From the NCBI GenBank assembly GCA_905221605.1, contig CAJNDS010002750.1, positions 244,361 to 294,549 of the forward strand: a stretch of DNA of 50,189 nucleotides, in the 5' to 3' direction. Position 1 is the first letter of the stretch. Every line of letters starts with the position of its first letter. Of the stretch, positions 21,375-31,903 are shown piece after piece. The translations under genes were made by a program, and so were the position numbers. Source of the DNA: Symbiodinium natans (lineage: Eukaryota > Sar > Dinophyceae > Suessiales > Symbiodiniaceae). The notes beneath the pieces were generated by a model. The model was not told the DNA's origin. It ran no database searches and saw only the letters and a list, made by a program, of their open reading frames with translations.

Positions 21375-22285
21375 TCAGCTCTCAATTGCTTGCTGTGTCT
21401 CTCCCTCCTCTTCCATTTTTGCCTTAAGCATTTGCATCCCAATTAGTCTGTCTAGTTTCTCTGGCTTTCTCATACTTCCGTTCCTTACAGCACCTGGTTC
21501 TACCATAGGCTGACCCATGAATGCACGTGACACGTTGCGGATCATTGCTTGGCTCTGCCCTCGCTTCACAAAGTCTCAGCGGAAGTTGCCCGGGGAATTC
21601 GAGGAAATTCCAGCTACCCCCATCCGCCGATGCTTTGTCAAGATTTCCTTGAGGGCGTCGAACTGGCCGAAGCTCATTCTGCGTCCTCCTTGGCAAGCCG
21701 CGCATTTCACACGGTGAGCTGTGAATAGCCAGACAGACTGTGCTCACAGGAGAAGACTGCCATGTCTCTCGTTTTGGCAGCATGAGCCGGCAACTCAATG
21801 TGGCACTGCACAAGCGCACGAATGAGCATCGGACCCCTTTTGAAGTATGGCAAGCTGCCCAAGCTAGTTGCAGTCTCCTGCCATGTGTGCTCAACTTCGA
21901 GATCACGGCAGGGTCTAGCACACTTGATCTGCTATTCCGACGTTGCCTGAGATTTTTCCAGCAATTCCGAATAGCCCTTCCTGTCCGTGGTGAGGCAGCT
22001 CGTGCTTGCAGGCATGCTTGCAGGGGAAAAGGCTTGTCTGAGCGTGCGACACTTCACTGTGGAGCCCGGACAAGTCGCTTATGCTAGGGCCTTGAAACTC
22101 AAAAAGAACAAGCATAACATCTGCACGCAGTTGCTCAACGTGCCACCATTCTTTGCAGGATCACAGTTGCATCGTCGTTCCACAAGTAACAACTACAATG
22201 CTTGACGTCCTCAGGTCATCACACTGCACATCGTAATGCTGGAAGAGCTGCTTGGCCTCTCCATGCAGCATGGCAAAGTGCACTT
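21375..22285 (-). CDS. Unidentified gene, three clear exons
   Basis: Exon near 22207-22285 encodes VHFAMLHGEAKQLFQHYDVQ. The segment near 21608-21720 encodes HRVKCAACQGGRRMSFGQFD and then ALKEILTKHRRMG, with a CxxC pair. Segment 21375-21569 encodes SQAMIRNVSRAFMGQPMVEP, SMRKPEKLDRLIGMQMLKAK and ends TQQAIES with a stop. Composition is strongly coding-like in each, and the order and strand agree. Exon borders were not all fixed. The stop at 21375 may be the gene's end. No family is recognised. Confidence 0.6.
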
Positions 22286-22542
22286 TTGTGAGACTTTACA
22301 GCACCAGTGCACTCTTTTAGAAGACATCTGGGCAGGATCCCAAAAACGCATCCGCTGTGGATTCGGGCAGTACTTCAACGCGGCAACTGCATTGGGAGTG
22401 GACTGTGGACACAACACGTATTTCGACTGCAAAAGCCGGAATACCGCAATCCGGGTCGGACGCTGTCAAAAATGAAGATTCTGAGAATACATCTGGCCCG
22501 GCGAAAGACTGCAACCGAACCCATCATTCCAGCGCACAAGCT

Positions 22543-23519
22543 TTAGGTTTCGCCGACTGAAGTTCTTATTACTGTACTTACATTTTCAGACTTTGCTGCG
22601 ACGATGTTCTTTACTACTAGGTCTCTTAGCATGCTGTGTACTTGGTTCTGAGTATCCTTTTGGCCGTTAGGACATACCTCGCTACGACAAGAAAGAAAAC
22701 AAACCTTTTGAATAAAGGATTCCAGCCTTGGGTTTGATTGGTGACATGGCTCTTGGTTGTCTCTGCCTCGGAAAAAGGCGCAGCCAAGTTCTATCATCCT
22801 GCAAGCTTGGCAGTCTTGCAAAGGGGCCAGCCTACGCAAAGCTCTGATTCCCTCACTCCAAAAGACTTGGACGCCAACGGATTTCTCTTCAAGACTCGAA
22901 GACCCTGCGTCAAGAGCTGGTCACAAACAAGGCAGAGGTTAATCAGCTTTAACCGCTGCGACAGCCCGGCCTCCGAACAGAAAAACGTTCGATCACTGTA
23001 CAGATCATCTTCTGTAACCTCGGCTGCGAGCTCTCGAAAACAGAGGCGAGCCATGTCCCCTTGCGCTTCTGAGAGCCCAGGCCATATCCTTTAGCCAAAA
23101 GTTCTTGAATCTGTAGCTCCTTGGCACAAGGCGCGCTCACTCCGACACAAGCGCAAAGCTTGGGATTGCCAAGGCTGTGGCTGAGTCTTGAGATTCTCTT
23201 GAAAATGCTGGATTCCATTCTCCGTCTGCAACACCTGGCAGAATGCAGTATGCTCTGCTTCCCAAACTGCTGGCACCACCAGGCAACATGTGCGATACTT
23301 GTGCTGCCTGATCTATGAGCCGCATTTTCGGACCAGAGCCATTCTTGCGCCAGTCCTCAGACAAGCCAACTGCCCTCCCGTTTGCGCTCCACCTTCTGCT
23401 GCAGCAGCGTCCTCGAAGGCATTCATGCGCTTGTCGTCATTGACGTCCCGATTCTTCTTTTTGGAGCTCCTATGCGACTGGCGTCCTATGGCAAAGAGCT
23501 TTGCGAAAAGGTGACCCAC
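22543..23519 (-). CDS. Coding-like segments, probably upstream exons of the gene at 21.4-22.3 kb
   Basis: In gene order: 23390-23519 (KKKNRDVNDDKRMNAFEDAA), 23270-23370 (LSEDWRKNGSGPKMRLIDQA), 23060-23140 (ELQIQELLAKGYGLGSQKRK), 22940-23054 (RELAAEVTEDDLYSDRTFFC), 22560-22835 (QDCQACRMIELGCAFFRGRD and QVHSMLRDLVVKNIVAAK). They lie in different frames, as expected for small exons. Splice sites were not fixed and some frames compete at 22.95-23.1 kb. No family is recognised. Confidence 0.45.
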
Positions 23520-23819
23520 TTTGCCCCCAACGATCTACGTATCTTGGAGACTGGCATTTACTGGCTATCTGACTGAGCTGGTCAAAATTATTTTCGGCTT
23601 TCTGAAAACCACGCTGAACAACGACGACATTCACATCGAAAAATCTGTGCCAAAACAGGCAATTCTACTCGACCTTTTTCCAAACTCTACGTGATCAACA
23701 TTGTTTGCCAACGGGGTTCACAGAGGGTTCTTTATCAGCCCTGACAAACATTGAACAACAATCAATCTCGACTGCGTTCAACTGCCTTCGACTGCATTCG
23801 ACAGTGCTCCTCAAGGCCC

Positions 23820-24683
23820 AGGACGCCTTGCCCTTAGTACCCTGCACGGAGAAGAGCACTGGGACCCGCCTGGCAATTCCAGGTGTTAGGGTCAGCAGCT
23901 GCATTTTAACATCTTTCTTTGGGGAACAAGATGGACAGCTCAAAGAAACTGCGTCAAACTGCAGCACACTTCGAGCGTTGACGTAGGCCGCCGATTACTC
24001 TGAGATGTTAGACACAATCGTGTGGGAAAGCATTGAAGTGCAACGCGCATAGAAGCCGAAAAGGAACCTTTGAATCCACTCTGTACAGCTTGCTCTCTAA
24101 GGCAAGTGTCGCCCTTCATCATCATCGAGGCTGAGTGGTCTGTATGAAACATACGTCGATAACGGTGTGACAACGGATCAACCCAAACATCGGCAAACTG
24201 TCCATTCCAGGCCTGGTCGATGCCCAGTTTGGGGTCCGTGGCAGCTGTGTTCGCCGGGGTGATGTACATACATAAAGGTCTCCAGCAGGTAACTTGGCGA
24301 AAGCGGAGCTGTATGGAGCTGCTGTCTGAAGCTTCAAACTCGAAAAGCTGAGTCTGGCGCAGGGTGCCTGCTCCAAGGCTTCACACCTCACCACGTGGAC
24401 ACCAGCAATCGCCATCAGCAATCGCCATCAGCAATCGCCATCAGCAATTCCCGCATCGCTGGCTCAAGAGTGCACCCTCACGCACTTCCGAGTGTGGGGC
24501 CGAGGCTGCTGCCTGTGTCAGAAGGTGACCTGGGCATCCGCTAAACGAGGCTCCTGCCGAACCGATGTGCCAAACTGGTCGTCCCAGAGACAGTCGACAG
24601 CACGGCAACGGCCACTACGCTCCGGCAGAGAAAAATCTACGGACCGCGCCAGCCACCAAGCTGCGGTGCCTCTCCAGTACTGA
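23820..24683 (-). CDS. Coding-like segments, unidentified gene
   Basis: 24529-24677 is a clean exon candidate between acceptor CTCAG and donor GT. It starts YWRGTAAWWLARSVDFSLPE and continues with AVDCLWDDQFGTSVRQEPRL. 24070-24250 encodes DPKLGIDQAWNGQFADVWVD and then SMMMKGDTCLREQAVQSGF. 23820-23950 encodes CSPKKDVKMQLLTLTPGIAR and VLFSVQGTKGKASWALR. All are minus strand. They may be 5' exons of the gene downstream. No family is recognised. Confidence 0.5.
24403..24449. repeat. 13-bp tandem repeat
   Basis: About 3.5 copies of CAGCAATCGCCAT, lying between coding-like segments and so probably intronic. Confidence 0.9.
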
Positions 24684-25126
24684 GACACATACGCCGGCCC
24701 TATGGATAGATCCGCTTGTCACGTGTGCAAAGCAAACTGATTGACCGAGAGAACCACTGAGGAAGATTCGTCGAGGCCCTGGCATGCTGTGGTGTTCGAC
24801 CAGAAATTAGAGAGACCCAGAATTTCAACAGCAAGTGATTCTTCTTCGCGCTTGGGGCAGTTCTTGGGCTCAGTTGGTACACAAACGGGAAATCAGAGTG
24901 CTTGCAGTTCTTGCCCAGTAAGTTGTGTTCGCACCATGTAAGACCAACTGTTGTGCAAGTAGCGGCCTTGTTCACTGATGCGAACGAGGACAACGAAGTA
25001 GAGCTGACACAGGGCTGGCAGTGCAGAGGTCTGCTTGAAATCTAGCCCAGGTCACTAGAGATGCTGTGCCATGCCAACAAGCATGACAGCTAGCCACGTA
25101 GCTTCCAATTGCAACACCAAAAGATA

Positions 25127-25648
25127 TCAAGAGTGTCGCGGCGGCTTCCCTGCTCCTCCCGTAATGCATGCTTTCATGCCTGGCTTGAACCTGAAACTGA
25201 GACTGACTGAGACTGACTGAGACTGACTGAGACTGCCCTTCCATCTGCTCTTAAATTCAACAGGCTGGGGCAGAACAACACCGTTCTGCTTGCACCCGAA
25301 CTTCAAAGCCCTAGGGCTTGCGCGATTCCGTGACCGTGGCTTCGCGGCGGTTTGCGAAAAACAGTGCTCTTGGGCGAAGAATGCCCCCAAATGGTGGAAA
25401 TGGCGAGCAACCGAGCTGTGAACCGTGCCATTTCTAAAGATCTTCATGTCCAGATATTGACTGTATGAGAATTCGCAATGCTTTGCCTTCATTCGCAGCC
25501 TCGCTTCAGTAGAGAGTGGACAAAACCCAAAACCTTCTGGGTCATCTGCCACCACCCTGTTGTGTGACACCCCCTTCCGCGCATGCCATCTGTGCCCTGC
25601 CCTTGCACATTGCTCCGGGCACCTGAGCTTTGAAGGTTGACGTGTCAA
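25127..25648 (-). CDS. Exon-like ORF, unidentified
   Basis: A minus frame of about 170 codons with coding-like composition in its first two thirds: HRWHARKGVSHNRVVADDPE, LSTEARLRMKAKHCEFSYSQ and YLDMKIFRNGTVHSSVARHF. Its end runs into a 10-bp tandem repeat that translates as SQSQSVSVS, so the coding part probably stops before 25240. No domain is recognised. Confidence 0.35.
   Translation of the reverse strand: MTRQPSKLRCPEQCARAGHRWHARKGVSHNRVVADDPEGFGFCPLSTEARLRMKAKHCEFSYSQYLDMKIFRNGTVHSSVARHFHHLGAFFAQEHCFSQTAAKPRSRNRASPRALKFGCKQNGVVLPQPVEFKSRWKGSLSQSQSVSVSLSFRFKPGMKACITGGAGKPPRHS
25201..25235. repeat. 10-bp tandem repeat
   Basis: Three and a half copies of GACTGACTGA. Confidence 0.95.
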
Positions 25649-25973
25649 GACAGTGCTGCGGGGTCAGCAGTTGTCAAGCCCAAGGTGCACAGACGATATA
25701 CCAAGAACCCCACCCAGAGACACAACCAACCGAGCACTATTGCAAACCCCTCTGCAATGTCTTGCTCTTGATCAGTACTTCCTCTCTCCCCCCTGCTCCT
25801 ATGCAAAATCAATTGGAATACTTGAGTTTACGAGGCCGGCTGACCTCAACGTCTCCATGCTGCCAGGTCGTCGCTCAGCAGCGTTCGCACGCCTGCCAGC
25901 AGCACGTCAGAGGGCATCCACAACTTTCATGAAGCCTTTGATATATATACGACTTCAAACATCAACACTGCAT

Positions 25974-26145
25974 CCAAGCTGCTTCCGGCAAGCCATCCAC
26001 ATAAGCATCGCGCAGCAATTCAGAACTCTGCACACATCTGCACAGCCAAAGAGGTCTGTGCGGTTTCAGGTCAACGTGGTAAAAAGAAAGCTGCATGCAG
26101 ACCTTGTACACGTACGGAAACCCGTCAGCGGTCAGCGGAAAAAAA
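25974..26145 (-). CDS. Two small exon-like segments, unidentified
   Basis: On the minus strand 25974-26035 encodes SSELLRDAYVDGLPEAAWMQ, ending before a GT-containing junction. 26100-26145 encodes FPLTADGFPYVYK, ending at GT. Both are too short for a family call. The strand agrees with their neighbours. Confidence 0.4.
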
Positions 26146-26481
26146 TCACAGCAACAGCTGTGAATCTTGGCCCTCCCCAGTTTTTGCATGAAGGGTGTAA
26201 CCCCGAGTCCTCACCACGAGCCTTTCCCTGTTGACCGCTTCATACTACTATGTTTGCAAAATGGGAGACTAAACTTGACTGAAATCCCACCTCCGCCGCT
26301 CGAAATCCATGTCAACTGGAGGCGGTATTCCTTCAAATCGGATTGAAACTCTCACTGGCTTCCGATCAGCACAAACTCAAAGCACACACGCACACAGAGT
26401 CCCTTGCTCAAGTCTCACTCAAGAGTGTTCATGAGTGCTCCTAGGTGCATACGCTGGTGCTTGGGCAACCCAGCTCCCGCG

Positions 26482-26928
26482 TCAGACCTGCACAGACCAT
26501 TGAAGTGCCGAACTCGCTACATTCGGTTGTCTCAGCAACCCCCCAAGAAAATGGCAAACACCTCTAAACAACATCTGCCTGCGTACCGCACATTTCGGCG
26601 GCGGCCCCAGAAGAGACCGCCAGACCTGCCAAGGCAGGTGCACTTGGTCTTCCGTGAACGTGCACCTGATCCTAAGAAAAAACGAAGCATCGCAGTGAAG
26701 ATGCACGAGGGGCTGCAATGTTTGCAATGTTTGCTGCGCAGTGTGAGCTGCACCGCGCTCTGTGAAGAGCAGCTGCTGTGCCTGCAAAGAACTGTTCTGG
26801 CCCAAGCTGGAGGATGCCAGCCTCAGCCGCTCAGCCGCTGAAGTTGAGCAAAGAACTATGCAGAGGTTCCTTGAATGAGCCATAGATGTTCTCTTCAGCT
26901 CCCTATGCTCCCTCCACCGCATGCACAT
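26482..26928 (-). CDS. Doubtful exon-like ORF
   Basis: A 148-codon minus frame with the stretches AAERLRLASSSLGQNSSLQA and TAQQTLQTLQPLVHL. The opposite strand is equally open (ending with a Lys/Arg-rich stretch), so strand and reality are uncertain. No domain. Confidence 0.25.
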   Translation of the reverse strand: MCMRWREHRELKRTSMAHSRNLCIVLCSTSAAERLRLASSSLGQNSSLQAQQLLFTERGAAHTAQQTLQTLQPLVHLHCDASFFLRIRCTFTEDQVHLPWQVWRSLLGPPPKCAVRRQMLFRGVCHFLGGLLRQPNVASSALQWSVQV

Positions 26929-27157
26929 GGTCTCTCAGCCTGCGGCGGGGCTTTCGGCAGAGTTGCTTCTGCAGCTCGGATCTGCGCAGGGCAGCTGATG
27001 CAGCGAACAATGTGCAAGCCGCATCTATAGATTGGGCACGGTGGCCTGCCACTCCCGTTTTGCCTGAGCAGCTCGTAGTCGGACGACGCTGTGGTGAGGC
27101 AATGCTTCAGCCTTGGGCTTGGAACTGGCCAAACTCATTTTGGGATTTTAAAGCTTA

Positions 27158-27241
27158 CATCACATCGATGTCGTCCTTTTCACTGGGCGCATCATGCAAC
27201 TTAGCCAAGAACCAAGGACAGACTTTGTTGATGAAGTCGCC
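27158..27241 (-). CDS. Exon, unidentified
   Basis: Encodes GDFINKVCPWFLAKLHDAPS followed by EKDDID, with a GT donor available directly after (GATGTGATG). Highly coding-like and hydrophilic. Another frame at about 27355-27420 (RQCQALELEFMGPGPQDQAF) may be a neighbouring exon. Confidence 0.5.
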
Positions 27242-27939
27242 GCAAGCTGTCCCAGAACTCCATCATGTCAATATCCCTGGGCCTGAGCACACCCCAAACA
27301 TTGCCAAAGCCTGCCTTTGGCAAGCTCATGAACCAACATCAAAACGCTTGGTCCTGAGGCCCTGGCCCCATGAATTCGAGCTCCAATGCCTGGCACTGCC
27401 TTGCTTGGACCTTTGCACTGCATAACGAAAGGCCACGAATGCGTGTCTGGTCCCCCCAAAATATGCGAACGATCGTATCTGGTGCAAACGATTAGGCACA
27501 AACGGAGATCTCAACTGCCCGCTGCAGCAATGCACGTGAAACGCAGCCACCCTGGCAACAAGTGGGACAACCGCAAGTCAGTTCACTGTTGGATCACATG
27601 GAGCAATGATGTCTGGAAGTGGCTTGCTATGTCCAATCTTGTAAAGCTTTTATAGACTGTAAAGATGCATTGTGGAGACGCTTTGCAAGTTTATCTCTTT
27701 CTACATACGGTCGCCGATCTGTGGGCCCTCCATCCACTTTAAACAGGGTCCTCTGGGAAGCGTCAGGGTTTCTAGTATTCTAGTACATTGAGGAGCAAAT
27801 GAGTGGCTTCAACATGATCTCACTTACGAAAAATAGCCTGGTGTGGAATCAGGCAAGATGTAACAAGCAGTTCTCAGAAAGGGGCAGCAAGTGCACTAGT
27901 GATAGCACCATGATATGAGAACTGTCAGGGAACGAGGCA

Positions 27940-28240
27940 TGTTGCACCTGCTCTCAAACTTGCTGTCTTGAGCTCAACCAAAAGCTTTTCTACACAACAG
28001 CTGCAGAAACTAAGATAATCCTGCAACCATATTTTTGAATTGCACCTTGTCCGAGTCGCTGGAAGGCCTCCGAGCCTGCCGCTTCCAAAAACGCCCACAG
28101 CAGGCTGACAGACACAGCCTACGAGCTCAATCAGCATCTCAAATGTGCTGCCAAGTGCCTTCTCATAAAGCTCAGACACCACGAAATCGGCTGCCTGGAT
28201 CATGTGCAGATCAAGTTTCAACAAGAGGACCAGAGTTCAG
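27940..28240 (-). CDS. Two exons, unidentified
   Basis: 28123-28240 encodes LLKLDLHMIQAADFVVSELY followed by EKALGSTFEMLIEL, and ends exactly at a GTAGGC donor. About 27950-28020 encodes QDYLSFCSCCVEKLLVELK. Both have strong amphipathic-helix character. No family is recognised. Confidence 0.55.
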
Positions 28241-28488
28241 AACAGCAATCCCATACTTGACGGTGTCTGTGCTTAGATACAAAGTCAAGACTTGCCATAG
28301 CTCGGGCATATCTGAACAAGCGCCGTATTGCACAACATATTAGCGTGCAAAGCACTGCAAAGCATCTGTTGCAAGCCGAAGAAGCAAACAAGGGTCAGAT
28401 GAATGCAGGTCGGAAATGCAAAGGTTAGGTGTGATTTGTTTTGCTCTCTTGATGCCTCTTTGCCACCAGTGCTTTGCTTCTTGCACCG

Positions 28489-28671
28489 TCAGATTTCATC
28501 CATGATCAGGTTTAAAGCGACACACAGTCTCGGACAAGATAATTTACTGACTTGTGACTGCGTGGCTGCCTTGGCAAGAGTTGTTGTTGGAATGGCTTTT
28601 GGAAGAAGAAGTCGGAGGCGTACTTTTTGCAGCTTCGAGCCTAAGCTCTCCTCTTGCTTGGACGTGGTCAA
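28489..28671 (-). CDS. Possible terminal exon, unidentified
   Basis: The frame encodes SLGSKLQKVRLRLLLPKAIP and ends RLCVALNLIMDEI with a stop. Composition is plausible, but there is no supporting splice or homology evidence. Confidence 0.3.
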   Translation of the reverse strand: MTTSKQEESLGSKLQKVRLRLLLPKAIPTTTLAKAATQSQVSKLSCPRLCVALNLIMDEI

Positions 28672-28689
28672 GCGCCAGAGAGCAGAGAT

Positions 28690-28945
28690 GCAGCGTTTTC
28701 AAGTTTCAAAGTTTCAGTAGTTTCAAATTAGTTTCAAAATAATTTCAAAATCGCTGTCAAGGGGGAACTGCTATTTCTACGCGCAATTCCAAAAACTACA
28801 GGAATCTTAGAGGTTCCAAGCTTTCAAGAAGCGCGGACAGAAATTGCAGTTTCCCTTAACAGCGATTTGCAGCTGGATTTTGAAACTGGTTAGGAACTGA
28901 TTGGAAACCAATTTGAAACTATGGAAACGAATTTGAAATTTGAAA
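28690..28945. mobile_element. Foldback (imperfect palindrome) element
   Basis: CAAAATCGCTGTCAAGGGGG near 28747 is matched in inverted orientation by CCCTTAACAGCGATTTGC near 28853. The flanks continue the symmetry with GTTTCAAA-type units on the left and TTTGAAAC-type units on the right. The whole stretch can fold into a long hairpin with a loop of about 75 bases. No ORF. It looks like a MITE or foldback element; no target duplication was established. Confidence 0.55.
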
Positions 28946-29052
28946 ATACCATATTCCCGGCCCTCGCATACGGCCCTCACGCACGGGAAGTTGACTTTGA
29001 TCAGCCGTGACTAGAGACCAGAGTTTCCGAAAGCTTGCCAGTCTCCAGACAG

Positions 29053-29264
29053 TTGATGGACGAAATCCTGCATCACTTTTTCTCCAACCCTGAATTTTGA
29101 CATTGCTGTCCTTGCAATGCTTCGAAAGGGCATGCCGCGAATGACCGAAATCCTGCATCATCCATATGCGCACGCAACATTGAAATTCGAGGGGAGCGGG
29201 GAGCTCAATTACCAACCGTCGCACACGTGTAACGTAGGGGGGGTCATGCAAGATTTCGTCCATT
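29053..29264. mobile_element. Short inverted-repeat element, MITE-like
   Basis: The left end has ATGGACGAAATCCTGCAT. The right end, reverse-complemented, has ATGGACGAAATCTTGCAT (17 of 18). A third internal copy, GACCGAAATCCTGCATCATCC, lies at 29141. Length is about 210 bp. Target duplication not established. Confidence 0.5.
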
Positions 29265-29821
29265 CACAGTAGCTATCGGTCATGTACAGTATGAGCAGCA
29301 TGCTCACCCCGGCGTGTTTCTGTGATGATGGGAGTGGCTGGAAGAGGTGGAAAGTGGTTCACACTCGGTTTCGTGACCGGTGTGGTCAAGTCACGGGGAC
29401 AAGTTCTGAGTCCGAGACCAACTGAATACAAAGGAGACACAGCCACGACATACTGTGCCCAGCCTCCGACGCACACTGTGCCACATCCAGTGCTTCGGCA
29501 TGCCGAGCAGCCTGCCCAGCGGTAGTCGAAGGACAGCCAGGTGGCTACGCAGCCCTTTTTGATGTTGAAACTTGGCACTTGACATCGTCTCACATCATTT
29601 GGCTAATTTTGTCCTGTGCTTTTTTCCGCTTTTTGCCGCTTGGCCGCTTGCCAATCAGATGCAGTATGATGCGGTCCAAGGCTTAGATCGAAAGCCTAAA
29701 GTTCCAACAGTGTCATGGCACGGCCTGCGAAAGGCCTGCACACAGCAGCACTTGCACTCCCACTCTGGCCAGAGCAACCTGCAGAGACATGGCACAAAAA
29801 CTACCAGCTCACAGTACCAAC

Positions 29822-31889
29822 TTTCGCTCTCGCACCTCATCTAATTGGTCATCTGCTTCGACCTTCGAAAAGGCTTGCTCCAGCAGCTGGACGGCCTTGA
29901 AGCATTCCAATTGAGTTCCAATCTTTCGATGACATGCCGAACAAGGCCGCACGTGCAACTTCCGGAAAACAGGTTTTTCGATAGCTCCCGATGCAACACT
30001 TTGGAAGGTCGCCCTAGCTCTGGCTTATGAACGTCAAAGAACAGGAGAAGAAGAGATAAGGACAGAAGGAGGAAAAAAAAGATAAGATTTCCAGACCTCC
30101 TTGTGAAGGGTTTCGTAACTGGCAAACTTGAGCACCATGGCATGTGCGAGGGATCCGCAACCGGATGCGAGCACATTCTGGTATTTGCAAGGATTCCACG
30201 AGCAGGAGCCAAACTAACGAGCCTGGGATCCAGCTCCGGAGCCACGAGTGGGAGCAGGGTGAGCGCAGGCAAGCGGGGCCGTGAGCTGTTTGGGGAACTT
30301 CGAAGCACAAAAGCACAAAGAGATGGCCGGCAAGTTCAACAGCCTAGCCACCGAGTAACGAAAAGCCCAGCAAGCCAAGAGACCAGAAAACCAAGTAGCT
30401 CAGGAATGCTCAGAAGCCCGAAAGCCAGGAACCCGAGGCGGGCAGGACCGAAAGGCCTAAAGGCCAAGCGGCCAGTGCCGAAAAGCCCTAGAGCCCAAAA
30501 ATGAAGCGACCCAACTCTTTCTGACTGTAGTCTCATCGTTGTTGATTATATGTTATCTTTTGTGTCTTGACTTGGTGTTTGCTATTGGGCATCCTCCAAC
30601 GTGCTTCTGTTCTATCGTCATATCCCCAACTCCTGGCCCAAGCCTCCCGTCCAGTTTCTGAACTGCGGAATGCAGAATTCTGAATGGGGCAGATCTAGGC
30701 CGCGTCCCAGGTGCTGCGAGAATATTGGGGCGTCGGGTTTATGCAAGAAAGCCTCCTCAACTTCGTTCGCCAGGATGAGCCTCGAAGCGGCCTTGGGCAG
30801 ATTCCAATGTGTATGTTGCTGCTCAACTCTCGAAATCCTAGAGTGACTGTTGTGAACATGTTGTGTGGCTTCTCAGCGCCGTTCTTCGGCCAAAGACTCG
30901 AGCGAGTCCAGCAACGCCTGACAGTGGCAGTCGGTTGAACGTACTGGTTGACACGCAGGCCCTCCAAGCCATCCAGCTTCTCAAAATTGCCCGAACCTGT
31001 ACACTCGAAGAAACTTGCGGCTGCACCTGACAAGAGACAACACACGTGAGCCCGACAACAGAAGCGAGCACCATCGAGCACCTACCCTGAAGGTCAGATG
31101 GCATCCAAAAGCGCTGCATTGGCGCTGCATCACACAACCGCATCATGTGACTCATGTACAAAAACAACTTCAACAGTCCAACAGCATCTTTGTTCAAAGC
31201 TTGGATATCCAGTGGCCTTGCCCTCTGACTCCACCTTCCTGTCCCAGGCCAAGGAAACGCTTGCATGACATGGTTCAACTGCCAGCTCAACAAAGGCATA
31301 CCCATCATGACCAAATGTCTGCACAACTGTCATGCAAAGGGAAACCCCTGCAAGTGAAAGGCTACCAAAACTTCGAAGTCGAATTAGGCCCCGGAGCAAA
31401 CTAGACATGCCCCCCCAGATTTCAACGAACCCTCAACTCACAGAAGCGGTGATTGGTGATGTGTGCAACCGTGTTGCTCTGCAGCATGCAGAAAGATGTC
31501 GCTCACGTCGGAAGCAAGTGAAAATCGGCGCCTGAGTTCCAGAACCGCGCAGCTTTAAGGTTTTGCTTCGCGAAGACATGGCAAGTGATATGTAAGACGG
31601 ATCGAGACGGCGTAAGACGCAAGCTTCTCTCCAGAATGACGTCGCCTTGGCGTACCGAAGCTGCAGACTGCTCAATGGGGGGTGTCAACATGCGATCACT
31701 GGCTCAAGAGCCCACTCTAAGTTTCTCTACATCGCGCTTGGCATATTGCAAGCTATGCCTAAAAACACTGTGTCGGGAGGCCACGGCCAGTGCAACAGTG
31801 AAACTATAGGTACCTGGAGTGCGCAAGGAAGAGTCCGCAAATTCCTCAGTGCCAAACCCTTGCAACTCATCCACATCAGGCTCTCCCAT
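29822..31889 (-). CDS. Multi-exon gene, unidentified, with well-defined exons
   Basis: Possible first exon 31814-31889: ATG directly after acceptor-like TTGACAG and nine bases, encoding MGEPDVDELQGFGTEEFADS, ending at GTACC. Exon 31086-31224 encodes LDIQALNKDAVGLLKLFLYM then RFWMPSDLQ, donor GTAGG. It joins in phase to 30923-31026 (ASFFECTGSGNFEKLDGLEG, VNQYVQPTAT; donor GTCAGG). That joins in phase 0 to about 30690-30818 (HWNLPKAASRLILANEVEEA, then LHKPDAPIFSQHL). Exon 29822-30019 encodes EKPVFRKLHVRPCSACHRK and ECFKAVQLLEQAFSKVEADD, donor GTTGG; it has a CxxC pair. A further exon probably lies at about 31600-31667. Coding quality is high throughout, and no decay was seen in these exons. I do not recognise a family. 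The 3' end was not found. Confidence 0.65.
30330..30500. repeat. Low-complexity AAGCC-rich stretch
   Basis: Irregular short units such as AAAAGCCCAGCAAGCC, GAAAGCC and AAGGCC dominate. Plus-strand translation is Lys/Pro/Ser-rich and not trusted as coding. Probably intronic in the gene above. Confidence 0.5.
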
Positions 31890-31903
31890 GCGTACAGCCT
31901 GTC

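Noticed and set aside
25653-26234. 193-codon plus-strand ORF
   Set aside because: No domain, and it lies opposite two small minus-strand exon-like segments with splice-like borders.
30103-30504. 133-codon Lys/Ser/Pro-rich plus ORF resembling a basic nuclear protein
   Set aside because: Driven by AAGCC-type low-complexity repeats and opposite in strand to well-defined exons on either side.
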